A program made the translations under genes and the position numbers. The notes under the pieces were generated by a model that saw only the letters and a program-made list of their open reading frames with translations, was not told the origin of the DNA and did no database searches. This document shows positions 36,217 through 44,956 of a stretch of DNA of 64,000 bases, piece after piece. Positions within the stretch are counted from its first letter, which is position 1; each line of letters opens with the position of its first letter. Source of the stretch: Actinoplanes nipponensis (lineage in GTDB: Bacteria > Actinomycetota > Actinomycetes > Mycobacteriales > Micromonosporaceae); contig NZ_BOMQ01000053.1 in NCBI RefSeq assembly GCF_016862275.1, positions 124,001 through 188,000 of the forward strand. Direction: 5' to 3'.

Positions 36217-37401
36217 ATGGGGCAGCTGCGGGTCGGCATGGTCGGGTACGCGTTCATGGGCGCCGCGCACTCCCAGGCCTGGCGCACCGTCAACCACGCC
36301 TTCGACCTGCCGCTGTCGGCCCGGATGTCGGTCGTCTGCGGCCGCGACGAGGAGAAGGTCGCGGCCGCGGCGGCCAAGCTCGGCTGGGCGGCGCACGCCA
36401 CCGACTGGCGCTCGGTCGTCGAGCGCGACGACATCGATCTGATCGACATCTGCACGCCGGGGGACACCCACCGGGAGATCGCGCTGGCCGCGCTGGCCGC
36501 CGGCAAGCATGTGCTCTGCGAGAAACCCCTGGCCAACTCGGTGGCCGAGGCCCGGGAGATGGCCGAGGCGGCGGCCCGGGCCCGGTCCCGGGGGGTACGG
36601 GCGATGTGCGCGTTCAACTATCGCCGGGTCCCCGCGGTCGCGCTGATGCGGCAGCTGGTGGCCGACGGCCGGATCGGCACGATCCGCCACGTCCGCGCCG
36701 TCTACCTGCAGGACTGGATCGTCGACCCGGAATTCCCGCTGGTCTGGCGGCTGCGCCGGGACGTGGCGGGCTCCGGCGCGCTGGGCGACATCGGCGCGCA
36801 CATCGTCGACCTGACCCAGTACGTCACCGGGCAGTCGATCACCGGCGTGAGCGCGCTGACCGAGACCTTCGTCAAGGAGCGGCCGCTGCCCACCGCGGCC
36901 GCCGGCCTGTCGGCGGAGGGCAACGGCAGCACGGGCCGCGGACAGGTCACCGTGGACGACGCCGCGCTGTTCCTGGCCCGGCTGGACGGGGGAGCGGTGG
37001 CCACGTATGAGGCGACCCGGTTCGCCACCGGCCGCAAGAACGGGCTGCGGGTGGAGCTGAACGGCTCGCGGGGCTCGCTGGTGTTCGACTTCGAGCGGAT
37101 GAACGAGCTGGAGTTCTACGACGCCACGCTACCCGCCGCCGAACAGGGGTTCAGCACGATCCTGGTGACCGAGCCGGACCACCCGTACATGGCGGCGTGG
37201 TGGCCGGCGGGGCACCCGATCGGGTACGAGCACACTTTCACCCACGAGGTCCGGGACCTGATCGAGGCGGTCGCCGCCGGTCAGGACCCCACGCCGTCGT
37301 TCGCCGACGCGTTGCAGGTGCAGCTGGTCCTAGACGCGGTCGAGCGTTCGGCCGCGGCGTCCGCCTGGGTGGATGTGGAGGCGGTGCTGGCCAGCGTGTG
37401 A
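36217..37401 (+). CDS. Gfo/Idh/MocA-family oxidoreductase
   Basis: 394 residues. An N-terminal Rossmann fold (VGMVGYAFMGAAHSQAWR) binds NAD(P). The motif EKPLANS holds the catalytic Lys, and the C-terminal half carries the substrate-binding beta sheet (GDIGAHIVDL with the likely active His). Family members oxidise sugars and inositols. AAAGGAGA precedes the ATG. It is the last gene before two strong terminators. Confidence 0.92.
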   Translation: MGQLRVGMVGYAFMGAAHSQAWRTVNHAFDLPLSARMSVVCGRDEEKVAAAAAKLGWAAHATDWRSVVERDDIDLIDICTPGDTHREIALAALAAGKHVLCEKPLANSVAEAREMAEAAARARSRGVRAMCAFNYRRVPAVALMRQLVADGRIGTIRHVRAVYLQDWIVDPEFPLVWRLRRDVAGSGALGDIGAHIVDLTQYVTGQSITGVSALTETFVKERPLPTAAAGLSAEGNGSTGRGQVTVDDAALFLARLDGGAVATYEATRFATGRKNGLRVELNGSRGSLVFDFERMNELEFYDATLPAAEQGFSTILVTEPDHPYMAAWWPAGHPIGYEHTFTHEVRDLIEAVAAGQDPTPSFADALQVQLVLDAVERSAAASAWVDVEAVLASV

Positions 37402-37411
37402 GAAGCCTCCG

Positions 37412-37462
37412 CCGTACGCCGCGAGGGACGAACCGGTTGCGCCCCGGTTCGTCGGGCGTACG
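37412..37462 (+). terminator. First of two tandem terminators after the sugar operon
   Basis: GACGAACCGG pairs perfectly with CCGGTTCGTC across a 7-base loop (37427-37453). An outer stem CGTACGCC/GGGCGTACG extends it on both sides. Confidence 0.8.
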
Positions 37463-37469
37463 ACGGAGC

Positions 37470-37517
37470 GGCTGTCCGGCATCGACCGACCGGGTTCCCG
37501 GCCGGTGCCGGACAGCC
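37470..37517 (+). terminator. Second tandem terminator
   Basis: GGCTGTCCGGCA pairs perfectly with TGCCGGACAGCC (12 bp). The loop itself folds further (CCGACCGGG with CCCGGCCGG). It follows the first hairpin by seven bases, isolating the importer operon from the eboE-like gene. Confidence 0.8.
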
Positions 37518-37786
37518 GCGGGACATCCGCACGTGTAGCCGTTCCGTGCGTGTCCAAGTGTGCATTTGATGAACAGATAACGCTCTCTGCGGTGGTGTGT
37601 CGACTTGCCGTACGGGGCGTTCCCGGGCAGCTCACGACGGGCGGTGGGATCGGCCGACGCCGATGCCACCGCCCTTTGTAGATCAAGTCTGTGCCGCTCA
37701 CGGCGTCGCACGGCGGGTACGCCGCTGATCCGGCAGGCGGTCGAGTCTCGTACCGGAGGGCAGACAACCCCACGGATGGAGGCGTC

Positions 37787-37912
37787 ATGGCACCCCGCCG
37801 GTCCGCCACGACAGCGTCGGAAACCCGCGGCATCGTGGTCCATACTGGACGCTGCACGAACCGATGCACGTGCGAATGCACCGGTGACGCCCCGCTCCAG
37901 GAGGGATTCTGA
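37787..37912 (+). CDS. Cys-rich micro-ORF (41 aa) coupled to eboE-like gene
   Basis: An ATG four bases after GGAGG opens 41 codons. The C-terminal part reads HTGRCTNRCTCECTGDAPLQ and three more residues, with four cysteines as C-x3-C-x-C-x-C. The stop overlaps the next gene's ATG (TGATG), and that gene's ribosome site lies inside this ORF. The 270 bases between here and the second terminator hold no other gene I can see. A metal-binding or modified peptide is possible; I do not recognise the family. Confidence 0.5.
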   Translation: MAPRRSATTASETRGIVVHTGRCTNRCTCECTGDAPLQEGF

Positions 37913-39009
37913 TGCGTCTGCGCCACCACTCGGGCCGGGTCGTCCACCTGAGCCACGGCACCCACGAGCGGCCCGCCCGGGATCTCCCGGCCGTCGTCGA
38001 GCACCTCGACGCGTACGCCGCCGTCCGTGACCGGCTGGCCGTGGAGACCCTCGGGGTCAGCCTCTGGCTCCCGCCCACCCTCGCCGCCGCCCTCGCGATC
38101 GATGGGCGCTCCCGTACCCGGCTGCGTGCCGAGATCGCCGCCCGCGGGCTGGAGATCGTCACGCTGAGCGGAGCGCCCTGGGCCGAGGGCGGCGACGAGG
38201 ACCCCGTCACCCCCGACTGGAGCGAGCCGGCCCGGCTGGAGTACACCCTCGACCTGGCCCGCATCCTGACCGACCTGATGCCCGAGGACGCCGTCCGCGG
38301 CGCGGTGACCACCATCGGCCTGGGCCCGCGGGCCGGCTGGGACGCCGCCAAGCAGAAGGCGAGCGCCCGGATCCTGTCCCGGCTCTCCGCCGGCCTGGCC
38401 GAGGTGGCCTGGCACACCGGCCGGGCCGTCCGCGTCGGCTTCCAGCCCGAGCCGGGCTTCGTGCTCGACCGCGCCGAAGCGATCGTCGAGGCGTTCGGCC
38501 GGCTCGACCGCGAGCGCCTCGGCGTCAGCCTCGACCTCGCCCACCTGGCCTGCACCTGGCAGGGGCCGGTGGCCGTGCTCGACCAGCTCGCCGCGGCCGG
38601 CATCGCGGTCATCCGGGCCCGGATCGCCGCCGCCCTGGAGGCGGTGGATCCGATCGCGTCCGCCGAGGCCCTGCGCGGGTACGTCGAGCCGGGCCACCCC
38701 CGCCCGGTCACCAACCCCGCCGGCGACCAGGCCGCCGACCTGGCCGAGGCGCTGCGCGACTTCCCGCCGGGCCCGTGGCGGGTACGCTGCCACATCCCGC
38801 TGCACACCCCGCCCGCGCCGCCGCTGACGGCCACCACGGAGGTGTGGCAGGCCGCCCTGCGGCACCTGACCGGCGGCGCCCATCCCGGCACCGAATACCT
38901 GGCCGTCGAGTCCTCCGCCGGGGGCGCCGGCGCCGAGATCGCGTACCTGATGGGTTTCCTGGGTGAGCTCGGCCTGTCGCCGCCCGCCGAAGCCTGCGCC
39001 GCGCACTGA
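37912..39009 (+). CDS. EboE-like TIM-barrel protein
   Basis: 365 residues. The opening MRLRHHSGRVVHLSHGTHER and the later LGVSLDLAHLACTWQ match my recollection of the 'metabolite traffic protein EboE' family, xylose-isomerase-like TIM barrels. In full ebo clusters EboE acts with EboA, B, C and F in delivering a precursor across the membrane, but none of those is adjacent. The upstream 41-residue ORF is coupled by TGATG. Confidence 0.75.
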   Translation: MRLRHHSGRVVHLSHGTHERPARDLPAVVEHLDAYAAVRDRLAVETLGVSLWLPPTLAAALAIDGRSRTRLRAEIAARGLEIVTLSGAPWAEGGDEDPVTPDWSEPARLEYTLDLARILTDLMPEDAVRGAVTTIGLGPRAGWDAAKQKASARILSRLSAGLAEVAWHTGRAVRVGFQPEPGFVLDRAEAIVEAFGRLDRERLGVSLDLAHLACTWQGPVAVLDQLAAAGIAVIRARIAAALEAVDPIASAEALRGYVEPGHPRPVTNPAGDQAADLAEALRDFPPGPWRVRCHIPLHTPPAPPLTATTEVWQAALRHLTGGAHPGTEYLAVESSAGGAGAEIAYLMGFLGELGLSPPAEACAAH

Positions 39010-39192
39010 TCGCGGGGGTTCCGCGGCCGCGGCCGCGGCTCTAGAGTCGAGGCGGGCGCCGCCGTGACGGGCGGGCCGGCCGGGAGGCGCAAACCCGGTC
39101 CGGCCGCGACGTCAGCACGGCTGTGCCCTCGGCCCGCCGCCCTCGCGCGGGCCACCGGAACCCTCTTCGTGCAGCACGAATTGGGAGATGAC

Positions 39193-40200
39193 ATGGCGCG
39201 ACCCATCACGCTCTTCACCGGCCAGTGGGCCGACCTGCCCTTCGACGAGGTCTGCCGGCTGGCCGCCGAGTGGGGCTACGACGGCCTGGAGATCGCCTGC
39301 TGGGGCGACCACTTCGAGGTCGACCGGGCGCTGGCCGAGGACGACTACGTCGAGCGCAAGCGTGAACAGCTGGCCAAGCACAACCTGAAGGTCTTCGCGA
39401 TCTCCAACCACCTGGTCGGCCAGGCGGTCTGCGACCACCCGATCGACGAGCGGCACCAGGACATCCTGCCCGCGGCGATCTGGGGCGACGGCGAGGCCGA
39501 GGGGGTACGGCAGCGCGCCGCCGAGCGGATGAAGGACACCGCCCGGGCCGCCGCCAAGCTCGGCGTGGACACCGTGGTCGGCTTCACCGGCTCCTCGATC
39601 TGGCACACCGTGGCCATGTTCCCGCCGGTCCCGCCGGCCATGATCGAACGCGGCTACCAGGACTTCGCCGACCGCTGGAACCCGATCCTGGACGTCTTCG
39701 ACGCCGAAGGGGTGCGGTTCGCCCACGAGGTCCACCCCAGCGAGATCGCGTACGACTACTGGACCACCCGGCGCACCCTGGAGGCGATCGGCAACCGGCC
39801 CGCCTTCGGGCTCAACTGGGACCCGTCGCACTTCGTCTGGCAGGACCTCGACCCGGTCAACTTCATCCTCGAGTTCGCCGAGAAGATCTACCACGTCGAC
39901 TGCAAGGACGCGAAGGTCCGTACCGGCGACGGCCGCCGCGGCCGGATGTCCTCCCACCTGCCGTGGGCCGACCTGCGCCGGGGCTGGGACTTCGTCTCGA
40001 CCGGGCACGGCGACGTGCCGTGGGAGGACTGCTTCCGCGCGCTGAACGCGATCGGCTACACCGGGCCGCTGTCCGTGGAGTGGGAGGACGCCGGCATGGA
40101 CCGCCTGGTCGGCGCCCCGGAGGCGCTGCAGTTCGTGCGCCGGCTGGCCTTCGACGCGCCCAGCGCGGCCTTCGACGCGGCCTTCTCGTCGTCCTCCTGA
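39193..40200 (+). CDS. Sugar phosphate isomerase/epimerase-like TIM barrel
   Basis: 335 residues with the AP-endonuclease-2/xylose-isomerase-like fold. Metal ligands lie in FAHEVHPSEIAYDY, GLNWDPSHFVWQ, IYHVDCKDAK and the final LSVEWEDAGMD. The start follows GGGAG. The protein probably isomerises or epimerises the sugar or inositol derivative handled by the upstream operon. The 183-base gap before it holds no recognisable element. Confidence 0.88.
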   Translation: MARPITLFTGQWADLPFDEVCRLAAEWGYDGLEIACWGDHFEVDRALAEDDYVERKREQLAKHNLKVFAISNHLVGQAVCDHPIDERHQDILPAAIWGDGEAEGVRQRAAERMKDTARAAAKLGVDTVVGFTGSSIWHTVAMFPPVPPAMIERGYQDFADRWNPILDVFDAEGVRFAHEVHPSEIAYDYWTTRRTLEAIGNRPAFGLNWDPSHFVWQDLDPVNFILEFAEKIYHVDCKDAKVRTGDGRRGRMSSHLPWADLRRGWDFVSTGHGDVPWEDCFRALNAIGYTGPLSVEWEDAGMDRLVGAPEALQFVRRLAFDAPSAAFDAAFSSSS

Positions 40201-40207
40201 ACCGCCA

Positions 40208-40240
40208 AAGGCCCGGTCCACCGTCGGTGGGCCGGGCCTT
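40208..40240. terminator. Bidirectional 15-bp hairpin terminator
   Basis: AAGGCCCGGTCCACC pairs with GGTGGGCCGGGCCTT over a 3-base loop (one G-U pair). It lies eight bases after the isomerase stop and 16 bases past the end of the convergent YtxH-like gene. Confidence 0.9.
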
Positions 40241-40255
40241 GAGAAGCGGTACTTG

Positions 40256-40576
40256 TCAGTACGTGGTGCCGGTGCCGTTCGAGGAGGTCATCCCGGACCC
40301 GCTGGTGGACAGCGTGCTGGTCTCGGAGCCCGTGCCGGAGGTGGTGCTGGCGGACTTGAGCTTCTCACCGAGCTTGGACTCGTTGAGCTTGTCCTTGCCC
40401 TCGGTGTAGAGCTTGTTGGCCTGCGCCTGGGCGACTCCGGCGGCCTCCTGGACCGTCGGGTGCTCCCACACCTTCTTGGCGTTGGCGGTGATCTCTTCGT
40501 ACTTCTCCCGGCCGGCACGGCTGCCCAGGACGAAGCCCGCCGCGAGACCCGTGATGAACATGAGCTTTCCGCGCAT
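40256..40576 (-). CDS. YtxH-like small stress protein
   Basis: 106 residues. A short hydrophobic N-terminus (KLMFITGLAAGFVLGSRAGR) is followed by an amphipathic helix with Lys/Glu repeats and a Ser/Thr/Gly-rich disordered tail. This is the YtxH pattern, small membrane-tethered proteins linked to general stress in Gram-positives. A ribosome site GGAG precedes the ATG. Confidence 0.78.
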   Translation of the reverse strand: MRGKLMFITGLAAGFVLGSRAGREKYEEITANAKKVWEHPTVQEAAGVAQAQANKLYTEGKDKLNESKLGEKLKSASTTSGTGSETSTLSTSGSGMTSSNGTGTTY

Positions 40577-40784
40577 GGCGGCTCCTTCCGTTCGGTGACG
40601 CTCGTGCGTCGAACAGGTGCTTACCCATCCTGCACCGCACTCATGCCCCCGGTCCGGGTTTCATCCCCGTTACGCGCGGCCCGGCGTGCCGGGTCACCCG
40701 TTTTCACCCGGGTGCCTCGGTCATGTATTGTCATTCCGGTCGCCACGACGATCCGCGGGAGCGGGAAGTCGGGCGTCGGCACGA

Positions 40785-40857
40785 TCCCCTGTAGCTCAAT
40801 TGGCAGAGCAGCCGGCTGTTAACCGGCAGGTTACTGGTTCGAGTCCAGTCGGGGGAG
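40785..40857 (+). tRNA. tRNA-Asn (GTT)
   Basis: A full cloverleaf: acceptor TCCCCTG with CGGGGGA, D-arm AGCTCAATTGGCAGAGC, anticodon stem GCCGG/CCGGC with loop CTGTTAA (anticodon GTT), and T-arm CTGGTTCGAGTCCAG. The 3' CCA is not encoded. A strong hairpin follows. Confidence 0.97.
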
Positions 40858-40860
40858 CGA

Positions 40861-40905
40861 GAAGGCGGAGGCCCCTGTTCGCGGAGAGCGCGAACTGGGG
40901 CCTTC
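40861..40905 (+). terminator. Terminator after tRNA-Asn
   Basis: GAAGGC...CCC-t-GTTCGCG pairs with CGCGAAC-t-GGGGCCTTC around GAGAG, with a short bulge on the left arm. It starts four bases after the tRNA. A second small perfect hairpin, TCAGGGGGC-cga-GCCCCCTGA (40920-40940), follows. Confidence 0.75.
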
Positions 40906-40972
40906 TCTCGTATGCCGGCTCAGGGGGCCGAGCCCCCTGAAACCCCCACGGTGCGGTGGTGGCGGTGGGTGG

Positions 40973-41116
40973 GCCGGTTGCGGTGAGGGAGCCGGTGGCG
41001 CTGGGTGGGCCGGTGGCGCTGGGTAGGCCGGTGGCGGTGAGTGGGCCGGTGGCGCTGGGTAGGCCGGTGGCGCTGGGTAGGCCGGTGGCGCTGGGTAGGC
41101 CGGTGGCGGTGGGGGG
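40973..41116. repeat. 18-bp tandem repeat (8 units) upstream of methyltransferase
   Basis: Eight 18-base units run head to tail, four of them identical (GCCGGTGGCGCTGGGTAG at 41009, 41045, 41063 and 41081). The period keeps the frame of the following methyltransferase open as a Gly-Arg-Pro-Val-Ala-Leu hexapeptide series. The minus strand reads as a PAYPAP-type series. Confidence 0.92.
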
Positions 41117-41135
41117 CCGTGGCACAATCTGGCCC

Positions 41136-41780
41136 ATGGTGAGCGATCTTCCTATGGATGACCGGCTGCGGGAGATCGCGGAAGACACCCGCGGGTTCAT
41201 GCCGCCGGACGAGGGCCTGGCGCTGTACGCGGCCGGGCTGGCCGCCGGCGAGCTCGGCGATCTGCTGGAGATCGGGACGTACTGCGGTAAGTCGACCGTC
41301 TACCTCGGCGCCGCGGCCCGGGCCCGGGGACGCCGGGTGGTCACGGTCGACCATCATCACGGGTCCGAGGAGCACCAGCCGGGCTGGGAGTACCACGAGC
41401 CCGACCTGGTCGACCCCGAGACCGGACGGATCGACACGCTGCCCACCTTCCGGCGCACGATGCACCGGGCCGGGCTGGAGGACGTGGTCGTGGCGCTCGT
41501 CGGCTCCTCCGGCGCCACCGCGGCGCTGTGGGGCCGGCCGGTCGCCCTGGTCTTCATCGACGGCGGGCACACCGACCGGGCCGCGGCCCAGGACTACGAG
41601 GGCTGGACGCCGCACCTGGCCCCCGGCGGCCTGCTCGTCATCCACGACGTCTTCCCCGACCCGCGCGACGGCGGGCAGGCGCCGTACCGGATCTACCGGC
41701 GGGCACTGGACAGCGGGGACTTCACCGAGTCGGCCGCGGACGGCCGGGGTTCGCTGCGGGTGCTGCGCCGGGTTCGCTAG
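41136..41780 (+). CDS. Class I SAM methyltransferase (Methyltransf_24-like)
   Basis: 214 residues from the ATG at MVSDLPMDD. The SAM motif is LLEIGTYCGKSTVYLGAAAR, followed by VVTVDHHHGS and LVFIDGGHTDRAAAQDYEGW. A CACAATCT element 7-14 bases before the ATG looks like a -10 box, which implies a very short leader. The in-frame repeat peptide upstream would extend the protein by 60 residues; I consider it unlikely to be translated. Confidence 0.85.
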   Translation: MVSDLPMDDRLREIAEDTRGFMPPDEGLALYAAGLAAGELGDLLEIGTYCGKSTVYLGAAARARGRRVVTVDHHHGSEEHQPGWEYHEPDLVDPETGRIDTLPTFRRTMHRAGLEDVVVALVGSSGATAALWGRPVALVFIDGGHTDRAAAQDYEGWTPHLAPGGLLVIHDVFPDPRDGGQAPYRIYRRALDSGDFTESAADGRGSLRVLRRVR

Positions 41781-42793
41781 TCCTCCGGGGTCGCGAAGAC
41801 CCGGCTGGTCGCCGGCGCCCCCACGACGGCCGCGGCGGCGAGCACGACGGCGCCGGCCGTCCAGGTCGTCCGCTCCACCGGCCAGAAGGCGTCGTCCGGG
41901 TACACGTACCCGGTCCAGTACGAGCCGTCCTCGTACCGCAGCTTGTCCAGCCCGGCCAGCAGCTCCGCGGCGGTGGCGGTGTCGCCCGTGGCGCACAGCG
42001 CGAGCGCCAGCTCGCTGGTCTCGGCGGCGGTCACCCACGGGCGGTCGGCCACGCAGCGGGCGCCCAGGCCGGGCACCACGAACCGCTCCCAGTCGTCCGT
42101 CAGGCGTCGGCGCCGGGCGTCACCGCGCAGCGCCCCGCCGAGCACCGGGTAGTACCAGTCCATCGAGAAGCGGTGCCGCGGCGCGAACCGTTCGGGATGC
42201 CCGGTCAGCGCGCCGGCGAGCCGGTCGGCCGCCTGCCGCCAGCGCGGCCGGGCCAGCCCCAGGTGGGCGGCGACCGCCTGGGCGCCGCGCAGCCCGTGCA
42301 GGATGCTGCAGCAGCCGGTCAGCAACGCCTCGTCGGCCCGGGTGCCGGCCGGGCTGACCGCCCAGGCCACCTCGCCGCCCGGCAGCTGCAGGCCCAGCAC
42401 GAAGTCGACCATGGCCTCCAGCGTGGGCCACATCCGGCGCAGGAAGACGGTGTCGCCGGTGCACAGCAGATGGTGCCAGAGCCCCACCCCGAGGTACGCG
42501 GCGAAGTTGGACTCCTTGGTGCTGTCCGTGACCACGCCGTCCTGGTAGCGGCTGTACCAGGAGCCGTCCGGGTTCTGCACCCGGCGCAGCCAGTCGTACG
42601 CCGCCCGGGCGGCCTCGTGCCGGCCGGCCGCGTCCAGGGCCATCGCCGCCTCGACGTGGTCCCACGGGTCGGTGTAACCGCCGGTGAACCACGGTATGGC
42701 GCCGTCGGGTTCCTGGGTCAGCAGGATGAACTCCACCGTACGGGTGATGGCCTCGTCGTCCAGCGGCCCGGCGCTGAGGAGGGTCTCGGTCAT
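41777..42793 (-). CDS. Prenyltransferase/squalene-cyclase-like alpha-toroid protein
   Basis: 338 residues of paired-helix repeats: QEPDGAIPWFTGGYTDPWDH, then RRVQNPDGSWYSRYQ and LRYEDGSYWTGYVYPDD. The QDGSW-like repeats resemble terpene cyclase, prenyltransferase and (alpha/alpha)6 glycoside hydrolase toroids. The acidic DXDD motif of cyclases is not evident, so catalysis is unproven. The ATG overlaps the methyltransferase stop (ATGA). It ends a GT4-methyltransferase-toroid operon. Confidence 0.75.
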   Translation of the reverse strand: MTETLLSAGPLDDEAITRTVEFILLTQEPDGAIPWFTGGYTDPWDHVEAAMALDAAGRHEAARAAYDWLRRVQNPDGSWYSRYQDGVVTDSTKESNFAAYLGVGLWHHLLCTGDTVFLRRMWPTLEAMVDFVLGLQLPGGEVAWAVSPAGTRADEALLTGCCSILHGLRGAQAVAAHLGLARPRWRQAADRLAGALTGHPERFAPRHRFSMDWYYPVLGGALRGDARRRRLTDDWERFVVPGLGARCVADRPWVTAAETSELALALCATGDTATAAELLAGLDKLRYEDGSYWTGYVYPDDAFWPVERTTWTAGAVVLAAAAVVGAPATSRVFATPED

Positions 42794-43524
42794 GCTGTGC
42801 CCGCCCGAGGCATGTTCTCCTTGTCGAGGTAGACCACGAAGCTCTTGCCGACCACCGGATTGAGCAGGCGTTCCGGGATCCGGGTCCACCACGGGCGGCG
42901 CATGATGTCGTGCACCAGCATCCGGTGGTACAGCCGCGGCAGCAGCGCGTCGTCGTTGTCCGGCCCGGCCAGGCACTTCAGCCACCAGTACGGCGAGTGC
43001 AGGGCGTGGGCGTGGTGCGTGCCCCGCGGGGTGAGCCCGGCCGCGCGCAGCCGCGACAGCAGCTGGCGGCGTCGGTAGATCCTGATGTGGCCGCCCTCGA
43101 CCTCGTGGTAGGCGTCGGACAGCGCCCAGCAGATCCGCTCCGGCCACCAGCGCGGGACGGTGACCACGAGCATCCCGCCGGGCGCCAGCACCCGCTGCGC
43201 CTCGGCCATGACCGCACGGTCGTCCGGGATGTGCTCGAGCACCTCGGAGAGCACGACGACGGCGAATGAGCCGTCCGGGAACGGCAGCCGGCGCGCGTCG
43301 CCGCGCAGGGCCACCGCCGTGCCGCCCGGACCCTGCTCCCCGGCCTCGGTCATCGCCGCGAACATGTCCTTGACCTGGGCGATGTCCGTCGGGTTGAGGT
43401 CGACGGCGGTCACCTTCGCGCCGCGGCGGTACAGCTCGAAGGCGTGCCGGCCGGCGCCGCAGCCGAGGTCGAGGGCGTGGTCGCCGGGTTTCAGCGGCAC
43501 CCGGTCGAAGTCGATGGTCAGCAC
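42790..43524 (-). CDS. Class I SAM methyltransferase
   Basis: 244 residues from a GTG inside the 3' end of the glycosyltransferase gene (7-base overlap). SAM motif HALDLGCGAGRHAFELYRRG, then VTAVDLNPTDI, GDARRLPFPDGSFAVVVLSE and VLEHIPDDRAVMAEAQRVLA. It is of the Methyltransf_11 type. Coupling to a glycosyltransferase suggests it modifies a glycosylated lipid or surface compound. Confidence 0.88.
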   Translation of the reverse strand: MLTIDFDRVPLKPGDHALDLGCGAGRHAFELYRRGAKVTAVDLNPTDIAQVKDMFAAMTEAGEQGPGGTAVALRGDARRLPFPDGSFAVVVLSEVLEHIPDDRAVMAEAQRVLAPGGMLVVTVPRWWPERICWALSDAYHEVEGGHIRIYRRRQLLSRLRAAGLTPRGTHHAHALHSPYWWLKCLAGPDNDDALLPRLYHRMLVHDIMRRPWWTRIPERLLNPVVGKSFVVYLDKENMPRAGTA

Positions 43525-44765
43525 CGGCCGGACCGTCCTTTCTGCGCGGCGATCGCCGCGCGGTAGCTGTCGGCGGTGCGTTCGGCACAGCGGGCCCAGG
43601 TGAACTGCTGCTCGACCCGTTCCCGGCCGGCCCGGCCCAATCGTTCGCGCTGCGCCGGATCGTCGAGCAGCTCGCGCAGGCTCTCCGCGATGGCCTCGGC
43701 GTCCGCCGGCGGCACCAGCCGGGCGGCGACCCCGTCGGGCCCGGCCACCTCGGGCAGGGCCCCGGCGGTGGTCGCGATCACCGGCAGCCCGCAGGCCATC
43801 GCCTCGACGACCGGCAGGGAGAACCCTTCGAACAGCGACGGGACCACCGCGATCTGCGAGCTGCGCAGGGTGTGGATGAGGTTGTCCTCGCTGAGCCGGC
43901 CGGTGAACCGGACGGTCGCCGCCCCGAACCGCTCGTGCAGGTCCTTGACCCGCCGCGGCTTGGCCTCGCCGATCACCACCAGCGTCGCCGGGCGGCCGGT
44001 ACGCACCTTGGCGACCGCCTCCACCAGGTATTCCAGGCCCTTGAGGGGGACGTCGCTGCTGGCCGTGGTGACGATCTGGCCGGGGATCCGGGGGACCGCC
44101 GGGTCCGGGGCGAAGCGGTCGGGGTCGGTGCCGATGGGGACGGTGGTGATGCGCTCGGCCGGGACCCGCAGATGCTCGACGATCTCGTCGCGGGAGGCGC
44201 CCGAGACCGTCAGGACGCCCGGCAGCCGGCCGGCCACCTGCCGTTGCATGCGGGTGAAGCCGTACCAGCGGCGCAGCGACACCCGCCGGGACCGTGAGTC
44301 CGCCGCGGCCAGGTCCAGGGCGCGGTCGATCTGGATCGGATGGTGCACCGTGGTCACCAGCGGCAGGCCGTCGCGCAGCATCCCGAGCAGCCCGTAGCCG
44401 AGGGTCTGGTTGTCGTGCACCACGTCGTAGCGGCCGGGGGACGCCTTGAGCAGCCGGCGGGCCCGCAGCGAGAAGGTGAGCGGCTCGGGGAAGCCCGCGG
44501 TCATCATCGTGGCCACCTCCACGACGTCGATCCAGTCGCGGTACTCGCGCAGCGCGGGCATCCGGAACGGGTCGGGCTGGCGGTAGAGGTCCAGGCTGGG
44601 CACCCGGACCAGCGTCACGCCGGGGTCGAGCTCCGGATAGGGCGGTCCGGAGAGGACGTCGACCCGGTGCCCGAGCCGGGTCAGCTCCCGGCTCAGGTGC
44701 CGGACGTAGATTCCCTGGCCGCCGCAGGTCGGGTTGCCGCGATAGGTCAGGAGCGCGATGCGCAC
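43518..44765 (-). CDS. Glycosyltransferase family 4
   Basis: 415 residues from the GTG after GGGAGG. The GT-B fold is clear: acceptor domain ALLTYRGNPTCGGQGIYVRH, and donor domain with SDVPLKGLEYLVEAV, PSLFEGFSLPVVEAMACGLP and EVAGPDGVAARLVPPAD. It transfers a sugar from an activated donor with retention. It leads the three-gene minus-strand operon. Confidence 0.92.
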   Translation of the reverse strand: MRIALLTYRGNPTCGGQGIYVRHLSRELTRLGHRVDVLSGPPYPELDPGVTLVRVPSLDLYRQPDPFRMPALREYRDWIDVVEVATMMTAGFPEPLTFSLRARRLLKASPGRYDVVHDNQTLGYGLLGMLRDGLPLVTTVHHPIQIDRALDLAAADSRSRRVSLRRWYGFTRMQRQVAGRLPGVLTVSGASRDEIVEHLRVPAERITTVPIGTDPDRFAPDPAVPRIPGQIVTTASSDVPLKGLEYLVEAVAKVRTGRPATLVVIGEAKPRRVKDLHERFGAATVRFTGRLSEDNLIHTLRSSQIAVVPSLFEGFSLPVVEAMACGLPVIATTAGALPEVAGPDGVAARLVPPADAEAIAESLRELLDDPAQRERLGRAGRERVEQQFTWARCAERTADSYRAAIAAQKGRSGRC

Positions 44766-44956
44766 CGTCGAACCTCCCACTGTCGTCTCCCACCGGGCCG
44801 CCTGCGCGATCTTGCCCAACCTAGCGGATGGACCCCGACACGGCGGCCCGCGTCGATGGGTCACTCGCGCGGCGGCGGGCCGCGGTTCCGCTTTCCCCTG
44901 CTGAGAACCCGCTGCGCCGTTAGGCTGGGCCTGCTCTGTCTGTCCTCCAGTGAGGT

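Noticed and set aside
40956..41135. Methyltransferase start inside the repeat peptide
   Set aside because: A -10-like element lies just before the ATG at 41136, and the hexapeptide repeat has no counterpart in the methyltransferase family.
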